Assembly: GCF_026914185.1 (NCBI RefSeq)
Contig: NC_070566.1
Location: 7,049,931 to 7,113,930 of the forward strand
Direction: 5' to 3'
DNA length: 64,000 bases
Origin: Puccinia triticina
Lineage: Eukaryota; Basidiomycota; Pucciniomycetes; Pucciniales; Pucciniaceae
In this document: positions 49,419 to 59,980 of the stretch, piece after piece
Position numbering within the stretch: the stretch's first letter is position 1
Layout: each line of letters opens with the position of its first letter
The notes under the pieces: generated by a model
Database searches by the model: none
Told to the model about the DNA's origin: nothing
The model's input: the letters and a program-made list of their open reading frames with translations, nothing else
Program-made: the position numbers and the translations under genes

Positions 49419-51000
49419 CACCGCCATCAGCCACTCGTTTTCATCAATCCGCCCAAGTATCTCGCCGTAGGTTTTGGGGTCTTTGTGCGAAGTGGGTTCG
49501 CCGACAATGACAAGAGCACGGTGACGTCTTGAACCAGCAATGATGTTGCCCTGATTGATGTCCGAAGAGATGTCCCGAGGCGCGATGTCATGATGAGGAA
49601 CATACGCATACCCCTTTTTTGGAGGGAGTGACGGGGCGACAGGGGGGTCAAGCGCTGGTGCTGCTTCAGTGGGATTGGCTAGGGGAAGCTTGGGCGCTGG
49701 CTCTGGTGGGGGTTGTTCCTGCACCTCCTGCGGCACAGGGGCTTCGTTGCCCGGGGTCTCAGCTGGAGGTGGTGGCGGTGGCGCCAAAACCGGGGGTGCT
49801 TTGGGTTCGTCAAAGTCAAAAAGAATCGGAGGGAGAGTAGGAGCGTCTGAAGGTGAGAGGAAAGGGAAGGTCTTCGGGAAGAGCCTCACGTGATGAGACA
49901 CCACGATCTTGTTTGTCTTGGGGACCCACACTTTGAACGAATGGTGGTGACCATCATACCCGATGAACACAGCCTCGGCGCCGGAAGCGGAGAATTTGAA
50001 GTCCCTCCACTTCTTCTCCTTGTAAAGCACTGCCCGGAAGCCAAAAGGAACAAGGCTGGAGAGATCTGGCTGCTTCCCATGCCATTTTTCATATGGCAAC
50101 GCAAAGCCCAAGGAGCTGTTGGGAGATCAATTTTCAAGATAAACCGACAGCACTACCGCCTCCCCCCACCAGTCAAGAGAAAGTCCGCACGTCATGAGCA
50201 TGGCCCGAGTCTTCTCGATGGTTGTTCGATTGCCTCGCTCTGCGAGTGGATTTTGTTGTGGGGTGTATGGGGCCGAGGTGAGATGCTGAATCCCGCAATC
50301 CTCGAACAGAGTCTTGAATTTGTTGTTACAGAACTCCCCACCATTATCGGAGACGACTAATTTCAATTTAAGGCCGGAAAATGTCTCAGCCTGGTTGAGG
50401 AAGACAAAAAAAAGATTGAAGGTGTCTGACTTACATCTCATGGGGTAGATGAATCGGTACTTGGTGAAGCCATTGATTATCCTCAGGAAATATTTGTTTC
50501 CTCCCCAAGATGTAGGCGTCATGGGACCACAGAGGTCCATGTGGATGCAATCGAGTGGAGTGTTGAATGTTGGGAAGCGTCCACCGAAAGGTTGACAATG
50601 CATCTTTGCAAGATCACACATGTCGCATTCAAGGGATTTCACGTCAAGGTCAGGATAGGACTTCTTGAGGTAGGCCAGACTTGGGTGACCAAGGGCTTGA
50701 TGGAGGTCGAGAGGGGAGAGGGAATTGACGGACAGTGCTTTCAGAGGATTCATGTCAATGATGAGCACGTTCTCATTGGTTGACCCCATGAAGATAAGAT
50801 CGGCTCCCTTCCGGCACTCAAAGCGACAACCGTTAGATACGGGGAGTAACGAGTAACCCAAACGAATGAAATGAGTTAGGGAAACCAGAGAATTTGAGGG
50901 ATTGGGCGCATAGTACGCCAGGCTGAGTTCTAATGGTCCGGTTGCTGTCTGAATGATAGCTGGCCCAAAACCGAGTATCCCCATTGGCACCAAAAACCGA
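49419..51000 (-). pseudogene. Copia integrase and linker
   Basis: The HHCC zinc-binding region (LHQALGHPSLAYLKK...CDMCDLAK) is followed by the DDE core: Asp in CIHMDLCGPM, Asp in VVSDNGGEF and Glu in QQNPLAERGN. A Pro-rich linker (LAPPPPPPAETPG) leads to reverse transcriptase. An in-frame TGA at 50127-50129 cuts the integrase C-terminal part, and a TAG at 49416-49418 separates it from reverse transcriptase. The frame is otherwise continuous. Confidence 0.92.
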
Positions 51001-52173
51001 GGAAGACAACGGAAAGAAAGAGACGAAATAAGCCTTTTGTTTGAGGAAATGACCTGAGGCCCCACTGTCCAAAACAATGGCATCCCTGAGATCTTTGGTG
51101 GAGCCGAGATTTGCTTTTGAGGTGGATTTACCGGATATTTGGTCGATTGCCGTGTGATAATAGGCAATGGCCTTGTCCGAGTGTACCTGAAAGCATTCGG
51201 ATTCAGGGTGGGGCGCGTCCGGATGGTGCTTGCCGTCCCGGCATAGATTACGCCGACTCTTCTTCTTGGGGGCTTCTGAGGAGGTCTGCAAATGGGAAAC
51301 GGCCAGAGCGGTGGAGGAAGAGGGGGCTTGAGGTATTGACTCTTTCTGTCGTCGAACCTCCATCTCAAGTGACCCAAGGAAAGTCTCCATCTCAATCTTG
51401 TTGCCCTCTTTGAATTCTTTGAATTCCTTGAACTGCAGAGTGCGGAATGTGGAGAAAGACCCGGGGAGTTTTTGGAGCGCAAACACGATGGCCATGGCTG
51501 TCAGGCCAGTTTTGCCAAACTTGGCAGTGGCGACTTTGCAAAGGTGACGGTAGGCGTGACGGATTTCAGTGATCGATTTATCCATGTTGCCTTCATCAAA
51601 CTGGATGTTGAAGTACTTATTGATGGCGCTGGCCGCGTTCTCCATGGTTTTAGCCATGAAATGCGCCTTGATGTCGTCCCACAGTTTCTTGGCGTTGTAC
51701 ACTCGCACATCGGAGAAGAATCGTTCCAAATTGTCGGTGGAGAGGTGCATGCGAATGAAGTTAGTCGTCATTTTGTTGAGTTGTTGATACTCAGGCTTCT
51801 TCTTCATTTCGTCCGTCTGATCAATGAGAATGTAATCGTCGAGACCCTTGTATCCAAGAGTGGTGGTGATGGCCCATCGCCAACTAGTGAAGTTGTCCTT
51901 CTCCAGTTTCTTGGTGACGAGTTTGATGTTTGAGGTGTCAACGAGGCTCATGGTGTTTGAGGAGGGTGAGGGAAGAATTGTTTTTGTAGGCTCGGGGGAT
52001 GTAGGGATGAGAGAGTCCTTGATTTGGTTGTCGGACTTGGAATCGACAGACTGAAATGAGACGCTACTCGACGCCAGCGGAGTTGTATCTTCCAGCTCGA
52101 AGGAAGGCTCCGCCTGGTTCTCTGATGGCGGGGAAAGATCTGGACTGGGTTGTTTGCAGTTTTGATCCGCCAC
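50833..52173 (-). pseudogene. Copia gag and protease start
   Basis: The gag part has the Copia UBN2-type pattern (KLEKDNFTSWRWAITTTLGY, then KLWDDIKAHF). The protease active site reads VLDSGASGHF. Near 50976-50982 the frame shifts by one base relative to the integrase frame, just after the protease FGANGD motif, so the polyprotein is broken. The 5'-most codon at 52173 is GTG where an ATG would be expected. The first in-frame ATG is near 51951. Confidence 0.88.
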
Positions 52174-52250
52174 GGTGCTGATGAAGTTGAATCGGAAGGA
52201 AGGGGATGGTCAAGTCGGGGACTCCTAGGACTTGATAGCTTGTTTACGCT

Positions 52251-52262
52251 GGGCTCATAACC
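52251..52262 (-). promoter_or_regulatory. Primer-binding site matching the initiator tRNA-Met anticodon arm
   Basis: On the minus strand GGTTATGAGCCC starts immediately after the 5' LTR. It is the exact complement of GGGCTCATAACC in the anticodon stem-loop of eukaryotic initiator tRNA-Met. Priming from a cleaved half-tRNA-iMet is known for Drosophila copia and yeast Ty5. Confidence 0.85.
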
Positions 52263-52840
52263 TGAGAAACCAGAACAGCGGGCTGTGAGCTAGGGAGGCC
52301 GTGATGGGAGGCCGACAACGAAGAGAGATGAGAAGGGAAATGGACTAAGCACCTGAGAAACCAGAACAGCGGGCTGTGAGCTAGGGAGGCCGTGATGGGA
52401 GGCCGACGACGAAGAGAGATGAGAAGGGAAATGGACTAAGCACCTATTGAGGTGCGCAGGGAATGACTCGGAAGAATGATGAGTGTCACATTGCATAGGG
52501 AGCAAAAGAAAGAGAAAGGAAAAGAGAAGAAAGGAAAGAAGGAAGCAAACCTGAGAAACCAGAACAGCGGGCTGTGAGCTAGGGAGGCCGTGATGGGAGG
52601 CCAACGACGAAGAGAGATGAGAAGGGAAATGGACTAAGCACCTATTGAGGTGCGTAGGGAATGACTCGGAAGATGATGAGTGGAGAAAAAGAAAAGTGAA
52701 ATCGGTACAACACAACTACAGACTAGATACACGCTTCTAAACCTAATGTAGTGATAAACAAGGTTGTACCGGGGCCTGCTCCACCTGACTGACTTGCCGC
52801 AGTCATCCGCCCAACCTCTTCTCTGGACTGTATTGCAACA
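52263..52840 (-). repeat. 5' LTR of the Copia element (578 bp)
   Basis: Same termini as the 3' LTR and the same internal triplication of the end segment. Small indels distinguish the two, for example one GTGATGGGAGGCC block missing in the second unit of the 3' LTR. Confidence 0.93.
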
Positions 52841-52845
52841 ATCAA

Positions 52846-53413
52846 TGAAACTATATTGGTTATTATTTTATATCTTTTCCGACTCGGTAAAGAAACGGTC
52901 CAAAACCTAAACGGGAAGTGTACTGGCCTTATTCATATGGCCAAAGAAGGAGTTCAGCTTCAACAATTCAATTTGGATTTGATCAAAGATACCGTTAAAT
53001 ACACAAGAGACAAGCTATGGCACATCAAAAACAATAATCAAGCGGGAAAGTTTATCAGCTACATTCAAGATCTCAACAAGCTCAAAGACAAAATCTTCAA
53101 CAAGCATCTCTTCAAACCTCACTTGGATCAACATGAAGAAATTTTCAACAAACCTTCACCTCAGGACCCAGGACCCACAGATACGGACCCTGAAGAAAAG
53201 AAAGACAGAACCATCAATCTATGCCACCCAAATGACAATTTTACAGATCTCAAACCAATAAAATCACCAACTTCAATCAAACCAAATACAATTTGTCAGC
53301 CTTCTGAAGAACCATTTGAGACTCTGCCGCCACCAGTTCCTCCGGATATTGCCTCAAAACCAAATCATTCAAGAAATGAATCAAAACTAAAACAAGAATT
53401 CAGATCAATCTGA
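52846..53413 (+). pseudogene. Second ORF of the LTR element, 3' part
   Basis: Continuation of the frame begun at 46771. It contains a helical, charged stretch (VKYTRDKLWHIKNNNQAGKF) and a Pro-rich tail ending in KLKQEFRSI. No catalytic motif is seen. Confidence 0.65.
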
Positions 53414-55275
53414 AACAATCTATCTCAACTCAAATCACACAGGAATCAATTTCCCCTCTTATTTTACTTACTCAAGAAGCTCATTTTTAAATCAACCCTG
53501 AAGATTCCGCCAGACCGCTTTGGACAACTCCAGAAAACCTTCAACCTCCCAAGGCTCCTTGTTGGAATTGGTTAAACATTCATCATTTTTTCCTGTTTTC
53601 TTGTTTTCTACACTCATCAAAATCAGATATCAGCTCTAAATTCTTAAACTCTCAGAGTTAGAATCTTTTCAAGTTGGGGGAGGAACTTACACTTCTTTCA
53701 CACATCAATCTTTCATTGCCACCTTCCTTCCATCCCTCTTCATTCTTAAGTTCTACTTTTTCTTATATAAGTTGGGGGAGAAGACCTCTGTAGTTTTTTG
53801 GCTTACAATTTCTCTTGGTTGAGGACAGCCATCTAAGTTGGGGGAGGGCATCCTTCATTCGGCTAGAATTCTAAAAATTAAAAGTTTTTTTTTGGATACA
53901 AACTTGTCTCAATGCAGGTTGGACAACCAGAAATAACTCGCAAAAGACAGCGCTGGATAAAGTGTTTTGTATTCGCAACCGGATCGGCTGAGGACCAAGA
54001 AACCAATTGCCACCAGCAATTCAAAAACAACTATATTATATCATCATTCATCATAATTCAGACATTTAAAAAGCATCAACAATAATGGGACTGTAGTTTG
54101 TATTGCGACTTCGAACCAAAATCATCGTTCTAGAGAAGAAAACCACACAAGAAAACTATGATCAGCTTCAAACAAGACAGAATCTATATTTGGGAATGAT
54201 TGAAGAGCATTGAGTACTGGCTACGGAGGTCAAAGAGTATTGGCAAGTAAGGACGATCAGACAAGTTTGGCGAGGCCTCTAAATACAAAGGAAGCGGAGA
54301 ACAGGAGTCAATTCCGGATCGTTTCCGCTAGACATGGCGAGATTTCATTCAAATGCAATTGCACACGGGCTGTCCTTTGATTTGGATGCATGACAAAGTA
54401 ACAAGATAAAAGAAAGCGAATATTAGTTCTCTCTCGTGGACGCACTAGGAGGAGCTATCGATGGTGAATCTTCTGAAGATTGTGCTTGAATTAAGAAGAA
54501 CTCCAAACGAAGATGACAGGAGACGACTTACCTAGTTGAAGAACCGCTAGCCAAATCAATCGAGTAGTCCTGGATCGTTGATAGGAGGCATGGAAGCTGC
54601 TGGAGATCAAAAGCTGGGATCGGACCAGCTAGAGAGGGATCACAGGCGCAAAGACCTGTCACAGACTCGTACTCCAAATCGGAGGAACGCACACGTCACC
54701 AGAAAGCGCAGAGCGCGACTGCGGGCGCAGCAGCGAGGCCCGCGCGACCAATCACGCAAAACCAGTACCCCAATGACTACTTGACACCCGAGGCGCACTA
54801 AGAGCGCAAAGGCACGCGCAACGCGGACTCCGTGCACACCAACCAACCACAAAAACCGTGGGAGGCTACAACCTCAAACCTGGGTTCAATTCCCACCAAC
54901 AAACAAGCATTAAAACCTCAGCCAGAACGCCGGTTCAACCCCTACTCATGAACCCAGCTTTTTGCACAAGCGGACTGCAGTTCAAATCCCCAGCAAAACC
55001 AACCTCTCTCAGTAATAGAACTTGGGTTCAAGTTCCACTCTCTGAAAAACACAAAAACTATCAGATCATGGGTTCAAAACACACACTCAACCAAATTTAT
55101 ACCTCAAACCTCAAACAAAATCAGCTCACCACATCTGCGGAGGATCACTGCTCAATCAACACTCAAGTCAAAGCATTATTTCATCATCTTTTTGGATCAA
55201 AGCTCTCCATCATATAAAATCAAACAAAGTCATAAGTCATAATTGACTAGGGACAGTCAATAAGTTGGGGGAGGA
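53414..55275 (+). other. Non-coding 3' region of the LTR element with repeated polypurine tracts
   Basis: AAGTTGGGGGAG occurs at about 53671, 53769, 53835 and 55263. Only the last abuts the LTR. The rest holds no motif-bearing frame. Confidence 0.7.
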
Positions 55276-56324
55276 TGTGGTCATTATTCCTGTGTTTGTA
55301 GGAGAAAAATTCAAACTTTTATGTGTACTCACAAAACGCCTCAAGATACAGCCAAATAAACATCAGAAATGGAATCTAGGACCAAAATAACCCCTAGTCA
55401 CCCACTGAAACCACCCTCATATCTCTACCGGATCAGAAGATACGCAAATCACCCCTTTCACGCACCAGTCCGAGTGGGTTCACACACAGCACACAGACTC
55501 AACTCTTGGCTACCATACTTGGCATAATGCATGCGGCACATGAATTACTTTTCTTCCTTCCTTTTATCAGTCCTCACCTCCTATTTTCTCTTTGCATATG
55601 TTTGTTTCTCATTTGCATACCTATGGTCTTGGAAAATCCTTGTATGAATATATATGATCTTGTTTGCATATCAAAGGGACGCATTGTAGATAGTCTAGCT
55701 AAATTCCCTCAAAACCGCTCCCCTGGAGCTAAATTCCCTCATCATTGTCTATATAAAGAGGCCTCTGCCTGCGAGTTGTTTTCTCCTCATCCCATCAGGG
55801 GACATTCCCCCTCAGATCCTCATGCCATCCAGCAGTATATATTCCCTACTCACTTATCACCACTCATATTATCATCTATCCATATCACAGCTATCAGTTC
55901 ATATCACCACTCAGTTTCACATACCTTTCACACTCTATTTGAAATTTATATCACCACTCAGTCACACACCTTTCACCAGTAACCAGTCCCCGGTTCCACT
56001 CCTGGTTGAGCTTAGCTCCCTCTCATCCTCATCACTCCTCACTTTCTGAACTTATATACCCCCAGGCCAAGGACCTAGGTTCAAGCCCCACTAGAGACAT
56101 CAAGTCACTGTCACCTATCTCATACATCAGTAACCCCATCAACCTCAGACATCAACAACAATCCTCTTATATATTTCATCTTCGAACATATCCTATCACA
56201 AAATAAATTGCCAAGCTTACCTTGGTGGTCTTGTTTCCTGATATACAGAAAGGCAGAGCTTGCACCTCACCCATACCTTTTGCCATTCAGCAAAAGGGTC
56301 TCACAACACCTTTTGAGTCTTACA
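55276..56324 (+). repeat. 3' LTR (1049 bp) of the gag-bearing element
   Basis: Matches the 5' LTR throughout and ends GAGTCTTACA. It is followed by CCGT, the target duplication, then by the resumed host frame. Confidence 0.93.
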
Positions 56325-56660
56325 CCGTTGCCCCCAGAGATCCCAGCTTCATCTCTCCAAGAATATCATATCATCCTCAAGTCGACATCTTCAATGGTTC
56401 CCGCAATTCTTCAGGACGCCTTCAGTCAAGTCTTCTTCACCGGCCAGCTCTGCATGCAACCCAACAAACACCCGATGATCTGCGTTAAGCGGGGTGACTG
56501 GCAAGTTCACCGTGGCCATTTTCCCCTTGCGCACAAATTTGAGAATACCCATGCTTTTGGCACTGCGCACGTTGTGAAAGTCCACTGGAACCAAGTCGTT
56601 GGCTGCGTGGGATATGTGGCATGTGTTGACCCTGGTATGAAGATGGTGAGGATCTACTAG
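56325..56660 (+). pseudogene. 3' part of the host ORF split by the LTR retrotransposon
   Basis: It continues the frame begun at 42780 (one copy of CCGT counted). It contains KHPMICVKRGDWQVHRGHF and VKVHWNQVVGCVGYVACVDP and ends at TAG 56658-56660. No family is recognised. The unbroken frame across the insertion point is the main evidence that it was a real gene. Confidence 0.7.
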
Positions 56661-57819
56661 TGTTGATGTGGTTTAGCAATCTGCGAACCTGTCATTTCAA
56701 AGGTCCAGATGGTGTCTCAGCTCACATATCAACATTTACTCCTTGCAGTCAAAACGGTGTAGGATCAAAATCACACCAACGCATGGGCAGGCACACAAGA
56801 TATTTCAAAGTGTCTGACGGGGTGATGTCATTAGGTTTGGGGGTGTTGCGGCAAAGGCGTCCAATCCAGGAAGTGAATTGTTTGCAATCGGAGTAAGGCA
56901 GATATCTTTATGCATCAACCAGTCCTGCCACTGACATCCAAACCAACTTGAATCACAGGTTGAGTGTGCTGTGAAGCTGTCCAGAAGCGCAAAAACCAGA
57001 TATGGCTTGAGGAACAATCCACAGGAGCGATTCCAACTCAAGGTGTTGGTGTCAAACCATCAAGGAAAGACGAAAAAAAGACATGTGAGAAAAATTAATT
57101 AGGTGTACATTCTCAGTGGTTTAGGTCAGATCTCTCGTGCAGAGGTTGACCACAAAATAAACCCTTGTCCGCCTTCTCTTCTCCAAATCTTCTTCAAAAT
57201 ACACTCTGAAATTGATTGCTTGTTGTGCCGGGGGTATGATATTCTGACTGCTCATATTGAGAGACACCGACTGCTGAAGTGTATCTGAGAGAGATGTGAA
57301 AAATGTGCGACATTGAGGCCTTTCAAAAGTGCCTCTGGGAACATGAGACATTCTGATGATGACTGGCTGACATTACTCTGAAAAAGAAGGATTTGCGTAC
57401 AAGAGATGGATGGTGAGGGAGATCTTGATCGGATGTAACGGCGGCAAGAAGCTGAATGCGTGCCTGACTCACGTTGGAGGCAGCGGGCAAGCTCATCAAC
57501 AAATGGTCAAAAGGGATGTCTTTTTTGACCTGTGAGGTTCATTGATTACGGTGATTATCTGATCTACAATCCACCCATATGGATGGGTATGGTCTACGGA
57601 GTGGTGTCCTTAGTTGTCACATTGTATAAGTACAACATCATAGCTAGAATCATGACACTTTTGTTGGTGAATATTTAGGGGTGGGGCTTTTGCCCCCTTC
57701 AAAAAAATATATATATATATTGATATACATGTCGGACAAAGAGCTTCGTTATCAACAGCAGACCAGAGGTTACAAGGGGAGGCTCCGGAACAAACAGGAC
57801 ATGAATTAGAAACAATGGA
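56661..57819. other. No supported gene
   Basis: Short frames, with one AT dinucleotide run at about 57708. Nothing recognisable. Confidence 0.4.
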
Positions 57820-59215
57820 TCAATTTTGAATTATTTGAGTCTGTGGGGTGGCAAGTGGGTGGACAAAAGGCACCACGGGATTTGACGTCTGCCAGTGATG
57901 AAGAAAATCATTGGTGATTGCTTCAGCAATTGCATGACGACTTGGCATGTGGATATTGGCCGAGATCCGATTGATTGATTGAAAGATGGGAGCTAGGAGT
58001 TGGACGAGGAGTGCAGATAAATTCTTCCAGATGCGCTCTTCAGGCATGCAGACAGTGGTCTAATGTTGAGAGATTATCGATATCGCTTGTATAAATGACA
58101 TGCATTCAGTTATTCCGGCGACGCGGTAATTTCTTGATGCAATGAACAGGCCACAAACTCCTCCGAGGACAAAGTAAACAAGTGGCTGAAAATTCTGCTT
58201 CTTCAAATACGTTCGGAGTTGGAGTTGGGCATTTGCGGGCCCTTGGGTCAAGTCTGAAGGAGGGTCGTGAGTTTGTAAGGCCGTTTGAGTCTTGCTGGCT
58301 GACCTTGTTTGCAGTGCTTGCTGGTTTGATTTTTTTTGCCTGCAACAATGGTGGCTCGCTGATTGCATGGGTTTGGAGAATAACATAGGCCATTATGACA
58401 TCAATGATGACATTCCAAAACTTGTGAAGGATATTGAGGGAATGCCAACGCGGCAAGGTCTGAGCTCCTGTGTTGTGGTTGTGAGCTTCATCTGCCGTCG
58501 CTGTGTCGAAGCTGGAAGAGCAACTCTTAAGTTTGTCGAGATACTGGAGCACGTGCACCCCTTGAGTCAAGCGGTTGTCGACATCATGAAGACTGACGGG
58601 TGTTGGTTGAAACAGGTTTTTGGCCATGATGTCCACAGATGCAGCAACAAGCTTGGCCCATTCGGTGTAGACACTTGGAGGAGGGGTAACAAAGCGGTGA
58701 AGGAAGCGCACTAGGGTAGATTCTGGATGGCTTGTTTTCGTCACAGTCAATATAAACGAGCCCTGTGGAAGGGTATTGTTTGTGTTGCGAAATGTTGACA
58801 GAAGCGGGAAGTTGATCATGTCTGGGCAGTTCCACTGCTCATTTTCAGCGGGAGACAAAAACTGGGGGGCTAGTCAGAGCAGAGTGGTTAGTAAATTGTT
58901 TGGGTAGAGCAAATAAACGGCGCAACACGCACCAGCCCCGCTGATTGATTTGACCCAATTTGCGTAGGTACAGTTTGTGCGTACCAATTGGAACGGGGTG
59001 TTGGCTGGGGGTAGTGTCTGCATTGAGCAAGCACATTCCTGAAGCAATGGAGTCAGGCTTTTCCATGTGGCCTGATACTTGTGCCAATTTGGTTTAAAGC
59101 CATCCAGTTCCCCATGAATACTGACAACCTTGTTTTGTATGTTGTCAGATAGAAGGATGGTGAGCTGGCCATTGTGGTGGTCAAAATGGTAGTCAGCTTC
59201 AGTTTTAATCTTCAA
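57820..59215 (-). CDS. 3' exons of an unidentified subtelomeric gene
   Basis: An exon reading YHFDHHNGQLTILLSDNIQN through NWVKSISGA ends at 58933. A 63-nt intron (GTGCGT...CTAG, 58870-58932) joins it in frame to an exon starting at 58869. That exon reads QFLSPAENEQW, then FLHRFVTPPPSVYTEWAKLV, and is open to 58106. A further frame at 58047-57820 (MPEERIWKNLSALL) may be the next exon. The composition is normal for protein and the splice signals are good, but I recognise no domain. It probably continues the gene whose 5' exons lie at 59945-62030. Confidence 0.5.
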
Positions 59216-59980
59216 GATCAGCCCTCAAGAAAACCACCCTCAAGATCAAGATTCAAGCCTCAAGATCCTCAAGGCTCAAGATTATCTTCCCAAGTCCTCT
59301 CAGCTTCCCTCTCCTCCTTCTTCCTATTTCTCACTTCCCCTTCCTTCCCCTTCTTCTCTTTCTTGGTCCTAACACAGATCCGTCTGTGGGTTTATTCCTA
59401 GTTGTTGTCCTTTTCTGGTTTTTGTTTCTTCCTTGTCTTTTGTCATGTTTATTTTTGATTTCTACTGGTTCCTCTCTTATTTCTTGTGGTCCTCTTTGGT
59501 TTCATGTTTCAGGTCTTGGTTTTATTTCTCTTCCTTTTTTTTCTTCTTTGTGTTGTCTTTTTCTTTTCTTTCTGTTGTCTGCGGTGGGTGCGCGTGCATG
59601 GCGCGCGAGGAGATGATGACATGTCTGTGACAGGCCTCCAGGAATCCAAGTTCCCGGCGAACCTGGAGGATAGGGGGCCATAGCATCCTGTTCTGATCCA
59701 AGTCAGGGGTTATCAATAATATTGATCTTTTTCCGAGTCCCATCCCAGAGCCCATCAAATCAACAAGAATCCTTTCCTTGAATCCCTTCTCAACAACACA
59801 ACCGCCGCCGAGGATCCAAACCCCGGCGAAACATCTCAAAACCACTTCCCCCAACGCTATCAACCTGAATCCCTACGACTCATCCAGACCATCCGTGAGG
59901 GCAGCTCCCAGAGCACCTTTTCCCCTCCCAGCGCTGCCGCCGGCCTAGCACCGAGCGGAGCCCCATACCGTTGCCGATGC
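59160..59980 (-). repeat. Region shared, inverted, with 12590-13400
   Basis: Colinear similarity to 12590-13400 in reverse complement. Within the gene model it would be a long intron or an insertion between the 5' and 3' exons. The stretch 59250-59580 is strongly CT-rich on the plus strand. Confidence 0.75.

Larger units (their letters stand above)
47331..52840 (-). mobile_element. Full-length Copia (Ty1/copia) retrotransposon, inactive, 5510 bp
   Basis: LTRs lie at 47331-47886 and 52263-52840. The target duplication ATCAA is present on both sides (47326-47330, 52841-52845). Read on the minus strand the order is 5' LTR, primer-binding site, gag, protease, integrase, reverse transcriptase, RNase H, polypurine tract (AGGGAGCAGGAGGGG, about 47888-47902), 3' LTR. 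Integrase ahead of reverse transcriptase is diagnostic of Copia. A frameshift and two stops disable it. Confidence 0.95.
42886..56324 (+). mobile_element. Gag-bearing LTR retrotransposon without visible pol (TR-GAG type), nested by Copia
   Basis: LTRs lie at 42886-43957 and 55276-56324 (TGTGG...TTACA). CCGT is duplicated on both sides (42882-42885, 56325-56328), and a polypurine tract GTTGGGGGAGGA abuts the 3' LTR. Without the Copia insert the element is about 7.9 kb. It carries gag with a zinc knuckle and a second ORF. I find no protease, reverse transcriptase, RNase H or integrase motif between the gag and the 3' LTR. It would therefore depend on enzymes of a related element. The gag motifs suggest Gypsy affinity. 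Confidence 0.85.

Noticed and set aside
49890..50360. 156-codon plus frame
   Set aside because: Antisense shadow of the Copia integrase.
59386..59683. Phe/Leu/Ser-rich plus frames suggesting a membrane protein
   Set aside because: They come from a CT-rich tract within the shared repeat. The composition explains the hydrophobicity.
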